DNA of 64,000 nt from Cytospora piceicola (GCA_023375675.1 JALQBC010000036.1:124001-188000), one strand, 5' to 3'; counted from the stretch's first letter, positions 42,689 through 54,936 are shown. The notes: a model not told the origin generated them from the letters alone. Numbers and translations are program-made.

Positions 42689-44104
42689 TCAGAAGGATGC
42701 CATCACGTCTGAGTAGGCCCCGAACTTCAAGGGCGGCAGATCATCCTCCAAAGTGGGATAGCCCTTTGCTTGCAGCTCGAGTGCAACAGCATCAATTTCC
42801 TTCCACACGCGCAGCACGTTTCCGCCGACGATCTTGGCAGCATCCTCATCGCTCACCCCCCGTCTCAGCAACTCGGCCACGAGGTCCGGGAACTTGGACA
42901 CATCCTCCAGGCCCTCGGGCGTGCTGGGGATACCGTCAAAGTCGCTCCCGAGACCGACGTGGTCAAAGCCGATCAGGTTGCCGATGTAGAGAATGTGCTC
43001 TGCGACGTGAGCCAGCGTAGAGTTGGCCGGGTAGAAGTCCGGCAGGCCGTTCTCGTTGTCAGCCTCGACGCACGACACAAAGTCGGGCGAGAAGTTCACC
43101 ATGACGATGCTGTTCCGCTCCTTGACCAGCTGGAGGACGTTGTCATGGACGTTCCTGGGGTGCGGGCAGATGCTGTGAGCCGACGAATGGCTGTAGATGA
43201 CGGGCGCCTTGCTGCCCTCCCAGCCGTCCTTGCCACCTCCCAGCACATGCAGTTGTGTGTCAACGCTAGTGTGGCTGAGGTCGACAATCATGCCAATGCG
43301 GTTCATCTCGTGGACCAGAAGCTTGCCGTCCTCGGAGACGCCTCCCCAGTACGAGGGCGCCTTACGCGTAGGGTTAGACCAGATGGCGGAGTCGGCGAAC
43401 TTGTTGGGGCAGTTGTGAGTAAGAGTGGCATATCGCACCCCGAGGTCGTAGAACCGCCGGAGATTAGCGACAGAGTTACCAATCTGATGAAGTCCCTCAA
43501 TTCCGAGAGGAGAGATAAGCTGGCCCTTCTTGAAGGCGGCAAGAGCAGTGCTGCTGTTGACCTTTGAGGAGAACTGGGCAGGGTACAGTTCCTGCAGCCT
43601 TGTCACGAGGTCGACTTGTTGGATAGTGGCCTGGACGATGGGTGCATATATCTCGTCGCTGAAGTCGGTCATGTCATCCGGGCATTCCCAAAAGACACTC
43701 CAGAAAGCACCTCCGTTCATGCCCTCCCTGAGCCTGGTCAGGTCGACATGGCCAGGCGACTTGCCGGTCTCGAATGGGGTCTGAAAGGTCTCATTATTGA
43801 TGTGGTTGCCATAGAGGAATCGTATCAAAATGGGCAAGTCGTTGTGTCCGTCTATCAGAGGGGTAGAAGTGAGGATCTCCTTCACACGTTCCTCGACCGT
43901 GAGGACCTTTGGCGGCAGCTTGTTCTTGACGGCATCAAGACAGTGATGCGGCAGTCTGGCCAGAGTGCCGAGGACGATGACCAACAGCAAAAGGCATGTC
44001 AAGGATCTTGTTCTCGTGCTTTTGCCTGAACCCGCGGAAGGTTGAGCATCATCTCGCTTATCCAGGCCCTCCTCATAGGGCTGGCTCTTCTCGTGGAGAT
44101 ACAT
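42689..44104 (-). CDS. Membrane dipeptidase (peptidase family M19)
   Basis: 471 residues from ATG 44104. The frame stays open about 40 codons further upstream but only reaches a GTG at 44227, just after a possible acceptor (TTTCTTCAG), so an extra 5' exon is possible. A cytosolic N-terminal tail (LHEKSQPYEEG...) is followed by a signal anchor SLTCLLLLVIVLGTLARL (34-51), predicting a type II membrane protein. The M19 zinc motif DGHNDLP (85-91) comes first, then GGAFWSVFWECP, LTHNCPNKFADSAIW, IGMIVDLSHTS, APVIYSHSSAHS (zinc His), and DHVGLGSDFDGI (catalytic Asp). The enzyme hydrolyses dipeptides, as renal dipeptidase does. It converges on uS13m. Confidence 0.92.
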   Translation of the reverse strand: MYLHEKSQPYEEGLDKRDDAQPSAGSGKSTRTRSLTCLLLLVIVLGTLARLPHHCLDAVKNKLPPKVLTVEERVKEILTSTPLIDGHNDLPILIRFLYGNHINNETFQTPFETGKSPGHVDLTRLREGMNGGAFWSVFWECPDDMTDFSDEIYAPIVQATIQQVDLVTRLQELYPAQFSSKVNSSTALAAFKKGQLISPLGIEGLHQIGNSVANLRRFYDLGVRYATLTHNCPNKFADSAIWSNPTRKAPSYWGGVSEDGKLLVHEMNRIGMIVDLSHTSVDTQLHVLGGGKDGWEGSKAPVIYSHSSAHSICPHPRNVHDNVLQLVKERNSIVMVNFSPDFVSCVEADNENGLPDFYPANSTLAHVAEHILYIGNLIGFDHVGLGSDFDGIPSTPEGLEDVSKFPDLVAELLRRGVSDEDAAKIVGGNVLRVWKEIDAVALELQAKGYPTLEDDLPPLKFGAYSDVMASF

Positions 44105-45345
44105 GTCGAGGCTAGGGGTATGGCACTTATGGGGTACGTAGGGGGTTTCCCGGGTGGGGTCGCCTATTCCGGGGGCGATTGAATTGATGTTGGATGAAGG
44201 AATTGTCACGAGATGGAATGTGGACACTGAAGAAAGAAAAGAAGTATTGTATTAATCTTAGATGCGTCGTCAGTGTCGTCGACGTCTCCCCAATAACTTC
44301 AGGTCCGAGTCAAGCAAGTATCAATGAATACTTAAGTAGTCGTGGGAGGGATTGATAAGCGACAGACAGACAAACAAGAGTGACTCGGCCCCGGCTGTAG
44401 TTGCCGGCGCATATGGATTTGATCCGCCGTTGATCTGCCGGGTCCGCTTACTCCTGAAGGTGGTACATTGTACATTGGATCTATGGACCCCGAAGTGTCT
44501 GTATCGTATCGTATTGTATTGTGTTGTGTTGTATTGTATCCAACTCTTTGATTCTATACTGTTGCCAAGATAGCCCGCGTTCAGCTCTGCAATCTCAACT
44601 GCTGCCAAAGTTTAATGCTTAAGTTCTGTCGCAGAGGCGAGAGACACACACTGTACCAACTGGCGACAAAACGTTTAAACGTCACGGTAAAAAAAACGTG
44701 GTCTTTGGTTTGAGCCTGTTTCAGGTTTCATTTGGCGGTCGTATTCGAACAAGGCCGCTGAAAGTGTTAGTCAGGGGTAGGCTGACACGGCTGGCTAAGA
44801 TACCTCGTGGACCACCCAATACCCCAAAGTTACCGCGAGCCAATGAAACTTAGTGGGCCCCAACTATTCTGTAGTGGCAGACGCCCGTTGGAATTTCGGC
44901 TTCGCAAACACAATCGCGAAACGTTTCCAAGGTTCTTAGAACAACTTCGAGAAGAGCACCCCTTTTCATGTTGGTATATTGTTCCACGAGACCGTCACTA
45001 GCCCAGTTTTGCACAAACCGTTTGCTTCGTGATTCACCAGGATTCAAAACAAGACAAAGAGAGGCCTCATATCAACTACGATACATACACGAGCCTAACG
45101 AGCCACACGAATCGACCAGTCATCATCCACACACCACAGCCTACGCCCAACTCGGACCTACTCAGCCTCAACCGTGGCCCCCTGGCCTATCTCGGCTACA
45201 GTCCTTGTTGCTTGGTCGACTCTCTCAAAACCTCTTAAGGGCTCGACAAACGAGACCGTCAATGTATCTACGGAGTCCTTAGTTGCGATCAACCCGCGAA
45301 CTTCGAAAGGGAGCCTGTCTCAGGTTCCGTCAAAATCAGCCCAAC
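44105..45345. other. Divergent intergenic (dipeptidase / RhoGAP promoters)
   Basis: This is 1.24 kb between divergent starts. It includes a TATCGTATCGTATTGTATTGTGTTG repeat-like run (about 44498-44541). No gene is supported. A 5' exon of the dipeptidase may lie close to 44230-44300. Confidence 0.45.
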
Positions 45346-48122
45346 ATGCCTGGCTTCCAGGATAGCTTCTGGACGGGCGACTACGCCGCAGGTAGGCTTT
45401 AGAAGTGACCGCATGCTTGAGCCGATGTCGCGCTGACACCTTGCAGGCCTTGGGGTCCTGTTTAGCAAGTTGCAGCAAGGCGTCGTAGAAGACAGACAAG
45501 TTCTCACTGTCGCGCGCATGCGCGCCGAGGCCGAAGAGGTCTACGGTCAGCGCCTCTCCGACATTGCCCCAGCCGTCGACAAAGTCCAGGGTGGCTTCGC
45601 CAAAGACGATGGAGCCAGCGTTCGGAAAGTATGCGATTCTCCCCGACATGTCCTCCGCGCGAGCCCCTGACTGACTTGTTATCTTTTCGTCTAGGCCTAC
45701 GAGGGTATCCGAACCGAGATGGACGAAGGCGCCAAGAAGCACAAGAAGATTGCCCAGAACATCAGGGATCTAGTCGTCAACCCCTTCACAAGATGGTGCG
45801 AAGCCCACGAGACTCGTCTACAGGATTCTCAGGACGAGCTACAGAACCGCATCAAGACCCACGATAAACAGGCCGAGCTTGTGAAGAAGCTGAGGAGTAA
45901 CTATTTCAACAAGTGCCGCCTGGTGGAGGACCTCGAGGAGGAGACCAAGTTCGCATTCCAGGACCCACAAGACAGCCCGAAACCAAAAATACCAGAAATC
46001 AAGGTCTCCACGAACAAGGAGAGCGAAGTGAGCGACGAGGACGCCGTCTTCGAGATCGGTGACGAGACATTCGATTCGTCAGAGCTGAAGAAGCGACTGG
46101 AGCACATGTTGAACAACATCAAACTGCAGGATACCAAAGTGCCCATTCTCGGGACGTACATGAACACCTCTGCCGGCGCGGACATTGTCGAGTACCTGCA
46201 AAAGTATATGGACACAACTAGCGTCAGCTATGCCGAGAGGATTGGACAGGACCTCATATCCAACGGTTTCCTGAGGCTCGTTGGAAACGTCGGAAACACC
46301 TTCGCAAACAGCTCCAAAATGTTCTACCAGTGGCGACCGAAGGCGTTCAAAATGTCTGGCGTGCCAGAAAAGAAGCCTGTAGTAGGAAGGACCTTCTCCA
46401 TGGCATCCAACGGCTCCGAAGCTGTCGATTCTCCCGTCGTAGGTACCGTCTCCGAGTACTTGGCCGGCTGGAACCCTCTCAACAACGCACATGCCGGCGA
46501 GACACCAGCAGACCGCTTGCGAAGGGAGCAGAAGGAGGCCGACGACAGGTACAGAGACGGAGTCAAGAAACTGGACGAGTCGCGGTGTGAGCTGGAGGAG
46601 TCCATCTCACTGCATCTCAAGTTCCTCGAGCGCTGTGAGCTAGACAGGTTGAAGGCCATCAAGACCGTCATTCTGGACTTCTCGGGCTGCATCAGCAACG
46701 TCATTCCCAGCCTCCAGTCTGCTGTTGACAACATGATGCTGTTCCAAGAGACAATACAGCCCCAGGGAGACCTCCGTTACCTCCTCGAGACTTACCGCAC
46801 CGGTCGCTTTGCTCCCAAGGTCATCGTTTACGAGAACTACTACAACAAGGTCGACGACCAGACCTTCGGCGTTGACCTGGAAGCCCGCGCCAGAGCGGAC
46901 AAGAAGCGCGTCCCCATTATCGTCACAACCATCTTGACCTACCTCGACAACCACTACCCTGACCTCGAAGGTGATGAGACCAGGAGAGGAGTGTGGTTGG
47001 TGGATGTTCCGTTGTCCCAAACACATGCTTTGCGGAATAAGGTCAATGACGGCAACGCTTTCTCACCTGATGTCCTTTCTGAATTCGATATACCCACTGT
47101 TGCAAGTTTGCTTAAACTTTACCTGCTTGAACTTCCTGGTAAGCATGGCGTCCTGAGAAACTACCAGCCTTCACAAGGTCGCTAACCTATTCGCAGATTC
47201 CCTGGTGTCATCTCACGTCTACGAGATCATCAGGACTATTTACAATAATCCTGGTGAAGACACCTCCGAGGCCCATCGTGTTGCTGTTTTGCAGCAGACG
47301 CTGTCCCAGTTGAGGCTGACTAACATTGCCACACTCGACGCTTGCATGAACCACTTTACGAGACTAATCGAGCTGACGACTGCTGATGAGGAATACGTCA
47401 ACGCCCTTGCAACCTCCCTGGCACCTTGCATCCTGCGGCCACGCGTGGAGACGTCCCTGACCATGGAGGAGAAACACGCCTACCGCCTGCTCCGCGACCT
47501 CTTCGCCAACAAGACGGCCGTCTTCAGCGAGCTGAAGCGCATGTCGACACTGGGCCACAGCACATCCGTGGGCACCACCAACAACCGCCCCCGCGCCATC
47601 AGCACGGACGAGAGCAACCGGAGGATCCACCAGGAGGAGCGCCAGCGCGCGCTGCTGGAGAAGGCCGGCGGGCCCCGCAGCAGGGCCCCCTCGCCGGCGC
47701 CCAGCCCCAGGGGCACCGGCTCGACCGGCTCGCACCGCCGCGACAGGAGCGTCGGCCGGTTCCCCGTGCAGACCAGCCCCACCGAGAAGTCGGAGCGGGC
47801 GCGCATGAGCATGGGCCCCATCCTCGGCATCAAGCGGTCCAGCCTCGAGGTCCCGGGCGAGGGCGGCGCCGCCGCCGCGTCGTCCGACTCGGCCACCAAC
47901 GGCAGCGAGTCGACCACCACGACCGACTCGCCCACGTCCCTCAGGAGCCGCTCCGAGACCCTGCGGTCCAACGACTCGCTCGAGAAGCGCAACTCGCTCG
48001 GCCGCAACCCCGCGCGCTCGTCGCTCGGCCGGCGCATCCCCGTCAACCCGACGCCCGTGGCCGACCCCGCTGCCGACGAGCACCGGGGCGTGACCCTGGA
48101 GGACAAGCCGATGGATGACTAG
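45346..48122 (+). CDS. RGD2: F-BAR, DEP and RhoGAP domain protein (Rgd2-like)
   Basis: Exons 45346..45391, 45447..45628, 45695..47138 and 47197..48122 give 865 residues; introns of 55, 66 and 58 nt are GT-AG. The N-terminus MPGFQDSFWTGDYAAGLGVLFSKLQQG begins an F-BAR module with coiled helices (to about 150 and again about 350-430). A DEP domain (about 225-294: VEYLQKYM, SYAERIGQDLISNGFLRLVG, FYQWRP) is inserted. The RhoGAP domain follows (about 470-690): VPIIVTTILTYLDNHYPD, LLKLYLLELPDSLVSS, and LRLTNIATLDACMNHFTRL. The last ~170 residues are disordered, Ser/Arg/Pro-rich. This architecture is that of yeast Rgd2, a GAP for Cdc42 and Rho5 at growth sites. The canonical GxxRxxG arginine-finger position reads GVWLVDVP (about 508-515), without Arg. 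Confidence 0.9.
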
Positions 48123-49141
48123 TGAACCATTCCACCGGCTTTGGACATCCTTGGTTGGCCCCCTCGGCATACAACAAACACACTGGCCCCCCCTTTTTTT
48201 TGGGTCTCCTTTTGGCGGGACGGACGAATACCAGCATTTTATGGCATATCTAGTGGACGTTAGAGAGGGAAAGACAAATTTGGGGGGTTGGGGGGGGGGG
48301 GCGGGGAGGACGAAGAAAGAGAGAAGTTAATACGCTGGAATGTATCTATGTATCAACCCGGACGAACGCGACCACGAGCCAAGATACCAAACACGATGGG
48401 TTTTGGGTTTATAGTTCAGTTTTTATCACAAGAAGAAACCAGCCCAAAGGAGAATAGGTACGGGGGAGGCAGGAGGAGTGGAAGGGGCGGTGGGGGAGGA
48501 GATATCAAAAATATGGCAAGATCCCCAAGGTCTGCTGGGATGATTTTTATCCTTATTTTTCAATGGCATTCTTAGTACCCTATCATCAAACACCGTGTGT
48601 GTTAGTCTGAGAGTCTGACAATCTGAGATCGGATGGAAATATGAGTACAACGAGCTCGACTTCACCTGTCGGAAGCAACACAGAGTTTGTGAGTCTCCTT
48701 GAACCAAGGTCTACTTAGTGACACCCAAGCCTGGTGGGATAGTTGCAGACTGCCTGCTTGATGTATCATGGCATCTCATAAATAGAACTCTCTAAATGCT
48801 AAGGACACCACGCCTATTCCCACCGCGGCTGAGGAGACGATAGTAGTTGACACAGTCCAAAAGTATGCCGATTGCATCACAGCTCCCCTACGCCATCCGG
48901 GCGGTCCCAATTACACACCGTGTAAAGAGCACCTTGACGTGCCCACCAAAACCAACCAGAAGACAGGTATCTTCAGAACGCCTCTAGACTAGAACAGCTC
49001 CTGATCACTATTCATATGCTCATGCTGCCCAAAAATGGCCATTATTACATGAAGTTTCTTGTCCTGCCCTTTCAATGAACAGACTCGGACGCCCTGACGC
49101 CATACACAACTGCAAAGCAAAAGCAAATACACAAGCAATGC
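48123..49141. other. Convergent intergenic (3' flanks)
   Basis: About 1 kb between the stops of the RhoGAP and CAF-1 genes. It holds T and G homopolymers (about 48191-48200 and 48283-48300). No gene is supported. Confidence 0.5.
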
Positions 49142-51248
49142 TCATACGCCCCTCTTAATCTGCCAGTCCCCCTTCTTACTCGGCTTCTCGGCAATGTAGT
49201 CCAGCGTGGCCTTGATCTCCGGGAGGCTGCAATTGCCCAGCTTCTTCTTCAGCGTGCTTACCAAAGCAGCCTTGGCGAGGAAGTTGAACTCCATCACAAT
49301 CGCCTTGAACTCGTCCATTCGATCTGGTTTAACGAGGTCTTGGGAACCCGAGGCCTGGGGAGTAGCCGCTGCCGATCCAGCCCCGAGCATAGTCGAGAAA
49401 GGTGATGCAGGAACTGGTGGTGGAGGCATGGTAACACTAGCAGGTTTGACGCCGCTGCCTTGGGCTCTGCAAGCAATGGCAAACGTCTTGGGTGCAGCCG
49501 CTTTGGGTTCCGGCGCCCAGTACTCCGTGGAGAACGGATCAACAGAATGGTGATGCTCGAGGTTCGCTATTTCCAGCAGGGGTCAGTAAGGGTTATTGTA
49601 TATAAAGCCTTTGGTGTGGGAGTTACTGACGGATCATGAATTCCATCCGGAACTTGTACATCTGTGGGTGTGGGTTTCGCCGGGTACGGTCTTCGAAACA
49701 AAGACCGCTGCTCTCAGGCTCCATTGCACCTGTGGTAAACCTTGGGCCTCGGCCGATATCCTCGGAGTCATCGAGGAAATCGTCCATCACTTCGCCATCA
49801 TCATCATCAACATCATCCTCATCCATCAGGCTGACATCGTCGCCTTCGCCATCATCATCGACCCATTCAGCCTCCGAATCATAATCGTAGCTGAGTGGAA
49901 GGTCTTTGGTCATTGGTTTTCTTGCCAGCTTCTTTAGACTTTCCACAAACTCAACGCTCGTTACGGTGCCATAGTAGGCTGGCCGTACATCTTCGTGGAA
50001 TTTGAGGTGTTTGACTGGAATGCGTTTCAGCCAATGCTGAATATTCTTGGTTCGGAAATTTTGTGCTTCTGTAGGAAGGTCCAGACGGCCTGATCCCAAA
50101 CCGGTATGCTCAGACAAGAGGCTTTTGACGCTGGGGTGAGATTTGCCCCGGGAAGAATGCGCTGGGAGGTGGAGGGTGTTAACGGGGTCAAATGGCTTTG
50201 CTGTGAAAGGTGGCCTCCTCCCAGCCAAATAGTCGTCGAGGATAGAAGTCTTGACGGCCTGGGTCTCCGAGTCCAGCACATGATTGCTTGCCAACTTGAC
50301 GTTCTCCTTGATGAAGAACGGTGTAGCCAGCTTTTGATACTCTGTCTGCTCCTGGGCTGGCGATGGGCTCCTAGCTCCAACGGCGACGTCGGCCACGGCA
50401 GTCTGGGCCTTCTTTGGGGTTGAGGAGTGCTTGGTGAAGAAGCCGTCAATGCTGCGTTGGGCTTTCTTCTTCCGATCCTCCTCCTCTTGTTTTTCTCGCT
50501 TCTTCCGCTCCTTCTCCTCGGCCGCCTCTTGCTTCTCTTTCCTTTTCTGCTCCCTCTCGTGGTCCTTGGCCTCTTTCTCCTTCTTCTTTTGCTCAAGCTC
50601 CTCCTCCTTCTCCCTCTTTTCCCTTGCCTTCCGCTCGAGCTCCTCCTCTCTTTCCTTCCGCTTCTGCTCCTTCTCAGCCTCCTTGGCCCTCTTTGCAGCG
50701 TCGGCTTCGGCCTTTTTTGCGGCCTTGTCCTCTTCCTGGGCGGTCCTCTCCGCGGAAGTAAGCCTCTTCCGCTTCTTGGCGGGCGGCGCGAGACCCGTGG
50801 GCAAGGTGGACTTGGCTGGAGGCATCTTTGCGGTGGACTGGCTATGTGTGTTGTCGGAAGAAGCTATTTGCGGTGGAGATATGGCTGGCAGGAGTGACTG
50901 GTGGGTCGGGGTATTGGGGGAAACCGAGTCTCCAGCAGGCGTGCTGCTCCCCGCCTCGGTGAGAGCTGTTGGGCTACTTTGTGCCGGGGGGGATTGTGTC
51001 GCAGTGAGAGAGGTTGGAGGTCGCGAAGAAGCGTCTGGGAAGAAATTAGCTCCAGCTCCCTCGATATATGATGAGGCGTTGCTGTTGTTGCGGTCGTCCT
51101 TGTACTTGCCTGTTTCTGAAGCTTCCTCGAAATTCAGTTGGGGCAACCCTTTGCTGGGGGCCTCTTCCTCAGAATACGCCTCGTGGTTTCGTTTCCTGCT
51201 GGGCGAATCCAGCTCTTGGATGTTTGGTGATATGGACATCAGAGGCAT
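49142..51248 (-). CDS. CAC1: Chromatin assembly factor 1 large subunit (CAF-1 p150 / Cac1)
   Basis: Exons 49631..51248 and 49142..49566 (minus) give 680 residues; the 64-nt intron is GT-AG. The N-terminal 150 residues are disordered. A long charged KER segment (about 165-262, repeated EKEQKRKEREEE-like units) is followed directly by QRSIDGFFTK (264-273), a PCNA-interacting peptide of the QxxIxxFF form. The acidic ED stretch (about 460-500: EWVDDDGEGDDVSLMDED) binds histones. The C-terminus MDEFKAIVMEF, SLPEIKATLDYIAEKPSKKG and DWQIKRGV is the winged-helix DNA-binding domain. CAF-1 deposits H3-H4 behind replication forks through PCNA. The start ATG 51248 is the first in frame. Confidence 0.93.
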
Positions 51249-52341
51249 TGGAGTGGAGAAGGCCTCGGGCCAGGCTGGACAATACAGGGTACACGCGCTC
51301 CAGGCTGCTGCTCGAATTTGAGGCTGCTGGTACTAGCTTACAGTTCCGATGATGGACAAAAGAAGCCTTTGATCAGCTCCATGTAAGACAATATGATTCA
51401 CTTGAAAGCTTCGTCAGCATTGATGGGTTCGAACAGCGGCTTTCGAGGTGTCGTGCCTTCCAAGGTTTCAAGGTTGCTTGCTGGTGGTAACTGCAGGTGT
51501 AAGGTTGAGTGTGGACCCTTTTTCTGGAAGTCGCGTTTCGCGTCGGAAGTGGAAGGAACGCGTCAGGCTGGAGACGCACGGGCCACAGCATATTAGGTAC
51601 CACTCTATAGCCCCCTCATATACGCATCGCTCCCACTCTCGTACTTGGGTGGTCACGTACTCAATGCCGTGATTTTGAACGCTGTTACGTTTTTGGGGTA
51701 TCTAGGTATCATTGACTGAAGTCTTGCAGGCTGAGAAGTTGCGAGCTCCTGCGACCAAAGGAGCAGGCGCAAAGCTTTCGAGTCTTTCCTGCGGAGGCCG
51801 GGGAGCAGTGATGCGTGCGTAGTCCACTACATACCTAGGTAGACACTTGAGCAACGCGGCATGGGAGTTTGGCCTGGATCAAGCTTGGTTGTTAGGGCTG
51901 GTATAATCAACATCCTGTTGACCTACGTGGTAAAGGGACACTACGAGGGTGGTTGGCAGCAAGCCCCCGAAGAAGGACCACGGGTGGGAGTAGTATGGCT
52001 TTCACATGTTTTGTTTGAGACCCTCACAGATCTCGAATGTACCAAGGCAAAAGAGCACACAGCTGAGAAGACATCCAAAGTTCAATTGTTCCGAATAACC
52101 CCCTAGACGCCGAGCAATGCAGTGATGATGTATGTAAAGTAGAAAGTAAGAACGACCGTTTCCGTTTTGCGCAGCTTTCTCCCCGCCGCGGACAGTTTCC
52201 CCTCGCACAAACAAAAATAAAATCAATAACGACTGGGTGGTATTTCCTTCTCCGAATGAAACCGGCAAAAAATAGACAAAAGAAACTTTTGGGTGGCGGT
52301 AAAGAGTATTAAAAAAAGCAGTGGTGGGACTAATAATTTCA
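51249..52341. other. Intergenic between CAC1 promoter and next 3' end
   Basis: About 1.1 kb upstream of the CAF-1 start and downstream of the minus-strand gene ending at 52342. It contains one TACCTAGGTA copy (51829-51843). No gene is supported. Confidence 0.5.
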
Positions 52342-53469
52342 TCAGTCAGGGTTGGCGATGAACAGCCTTCCAGAGGTAAGCGTCATCGTCCTCTCGTCGA
52401 CGCTGCCTCTCCTGCGCAGCTCGTCCGGGTTCTTCACGCTCTTCTCCCTCGTAAGCGCCGAGTTGATCATGCTATTACTCGCCAGCCGCGGGGCGTGGGA
52501 CCCCAGGTCCGGCACGTCGTCAGCGCGCTCTCCACTGCTACCACTCCTGCCGCTCGCTGCATCGTTGTTGATACGCAACTCCGGTGTCTCGCCTGCAACA
52601 AAACTGCTGCTTCGCTCCGGCGTGTTCTCGCCTCCACTGCCCCATCGCCTGCTGTTTTGTGACCCTCCGCCCGTCATCTGTAGGCCGCTGCCGGTTGATG
52701 ATCGGTAGTTCAGGCCGCGACGTCCCTGGCTGCTGCCTGCCGTGCTGGATCGCCCGCTGCTTCCCGTCCTACGGTGGTGCAGCCTTTGCGACGCAAGCTC
52801 GTCATCGTCGCTATCCTCGCCTTCCACCTCCGTCGCACTGAGTCGAAGTGGTACGCCTCCAACGCCCACGTAGTTATTATCGGGAGTGTAGCCGACCACC
52901 GCAGGCTTGCCGTGGTGACGTATCTTGCCCACAACCTTTCCTCCTGCGCTGCTCAGACCAGTCGATGTGCGACCGCCGCTGGACGAGCCTGAGCCCAACG
53001 TCGCGGAGCCAACAGCCTGCAAGGCCCTCTGCTTCGCCTGTCTCTGCTTTGCCATCATGTAAGGGTCTTCTGACTGTGACCGGTCACACCATACAGTAGC
53101 CTTTTGTTTTCGTAGAAGGGCGACATATCCAACAGGTTGTAGGGATACGTTCGATCGGGATGAGGTGGAGCGGCGCAGGTCGGCCTGGACGGTGGGCGGG
53201 GAGTTTCGATAGGCGGAGGGGGGAGGGGCCCCTCGGTCTCCACCTCCTCCACTGGAGATGGTGCTAAAGGTCCCTACTGAGGGAGAGCGGCGGTTGTGAC
53301 CGTAGGGGGGCTGTTGTGGCTGGGCCAAGTGCATCGGCATCGCTGTGGGCTGATGGACTTGCATCGGGTAGAAGCTAGACGAGTGGGTGCGGGTGCGTGA
53401 ATGTGAATAAACTTGTTGCCCAGCGGGATCTCCAAGTGGGCGGCGCCTTGGTATTTGAGCGTCGAGCAT
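52342..53469 (-). CDS. Disordered fungal protein with short conserved core, function unknown
   Basis: Single-exon 375-residue protein from ATG 53469. It is Ser/Gly/Arg/Pro-rich throughout with Gln/Pro/Met-rich N-terminus. The only segments with ordered character are VGYVALLRKQKATVWCDRSQSEDPYMMAKQRQAKQRAL (about 112-150) and VVGKIRHHGKPAVVGYTPDNNYVGVGGVPLRLSATEVE (about 183-220). The first has a Trp/Cys/Asp centre and a basic helix. These two blocks probably carry the function. Many RxxS sites (RRGS, RSTS, RTGS) suggest phosphorylation control. There is no signal peptide or membrane segment. I do not recognise a named family. It is followed upstream by the longest gene-poor stretch of the window. 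Confidence 0.7.
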   Translation of the reverse strand: MLDAQIPRRRPLGDPAGQQVYSHSRTRTHSSSFYPMQVHQPTAMPMHLAQPQQPPYGHNRRSPSVGTFSTISSGGGGDRGAPPPSAYRNSPPTVQADLRRSTSSRSNVSLQPVGYVALLRKQKATVWCDRSQSEDPYMMAKQRQAKQRALQAVGSATLGSGSSSGGRTSTGLSSAGGKVVGKIRHHGKPAVVGYTPDNNYVGVGGVPLRLSATEVEGEDSDDDELASQRLHHRRTGSSGRSSTAGSSQGRRGLNYRSSTGSGLQMTGGGSQNSRRWGSGGENTPERSSSFVAGETPELRINNDAASGRSGSSGERADDVPDLGSHAPRLASNSMINSALTREKSVKNPDELRRRGSVDERTMTLTSGRLFIANPD

Positions 53470-54850
53470 TTTGGTGGCTCAGCTCCGTCGCACGGATCGT
53501 GCCGTGCTGGCTTATGTGAACAAGAGATTTGGAAGAGCGGCCCAGATAGGGATCTGTTGGGCTATTTCGTCGTGTCGCACCCTCGGGTAGGAAATGATGA
53601 GCAGGCCTAAGGCCCGCTGTGGGAAGTGGAGTCGTCACCCTGGAGAATGAGGGTGAAGCTGCTGCGCCGTGGCGCAATTTCCTTTCTTGGGCCGATTTGA
53701 CTTGGTCGTGCGGCACTCGTAAACGGATCCAACGAGGGCAAACGCGTGCACGAAATAGTGTCCCGGTCTCGGTTCGATGGATAAGGAAGAAAAAAAACCG
53801 TGCGACGTTGCGATCGCCTGCTGGGTTTGTTCGTAACTTCGCTCCTTCACTGGGTAAGCCGTCAAAAAAAGCTTAGTGAAAGCTTAGTGCCGTGCGGTGA
53901 TTAGAGCAGCTGGCGTTTTCTCCCACAAGGCAAGCGGGGGGAGCTTCCGACAATGCAACGAGTCGTAAAAGCAGTCAGTCGACAAAAAGAGAGCGGGACA
54001 AAGCAGAGTACCGCGAAGAAGATAGGTGAGTGGATTGGAGCAGTTTTAGTCATGGACGGGCGAGGTCAGGGTTTTTGAATTGTGCCGGATAAAGTTTGCG
54101 CTGGGGAGGGTGTGGAGGGCGGGAAACCAGGCAGTGTTGACACAGACGGGAGTGGGATGGATATCGGTCCAGCTGTCGCGCAGAAAGAAGGCACCTTTGG
54201 GATGATGACTGACGGTCCAACGTTGCAGTCTTGGCAGGCCCTGCCCAGGGTCTGGAACTGGTGTGGTACTGATCCCGATACCGATACCGATAACTGTGTC
54301 GTCCGTATCCGTAACTGGAGGTACTGGTTGATTTGCAGTTGGTGCAGCCGAGGTCAACACAGCAGTTGCGTTGGTCTTGGTCCTGGTCCTGGTCCTCGTT
54401 TTGTTGGTGGGAGACTGCCCAGGTGGGAAGAAACCGAATCGCCGTTGGTGTGGTTGTGTGTCCAGGTGGTTGTGGTAGGGAAACAATGATGATGTCTTTG
54501 CCCAATATGTGAGGATTGTTATGGCCGGTCGCTACCAGACCAACTGCACTTCTATCCAAGGCAGAAGGATCAGGTTCAAGGTCCAGTGGTGTAGGACAGC
54601 AAGGTGTAGATAGGTAGATAGGTAGGTAGATATGTACTGGTGTGGGGGGTGGGCTTGGATGAGGGGAGGGACAGGCCTGCTTTTGAAAAAGGCCACTGAC
54701 TGGCTGGCATTTGGCCAGCAACTGGTCGGTTTCTCGACTCTCCCTGCTCTTGGAACCCCCCCAAGAACAGAATAGCGTCACTGGGCCGAGGTGGGAATTT
54801 AGCGCGGATGCGTGTGGAGCCGGTATTTGGTTCCACTGCCTGCTGCCCAG

Positions 54851-54900
54851 ATTGATTGATTGAATGATTGATTGATTGACTGATTGATGTGATTGATGTT
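54851..54900. repeat. (ATTG)n degenerate microsatellite
   Basis: About ten imperfect copies of the tetramer ATTG. Confidence 0.85.
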
Positions 54901-54936
54901 CAAGGTCGTCTGTAATATGGATCATTCGTGTGATGG

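Noticed and set aside
54050..54925. 291-codon minus-strand ORF with Tyr/Arg/Gly repeats
   Set aside because: It derives from short tandem repeats (GATACC and GGTCCT units) and lacks a coding pattern.
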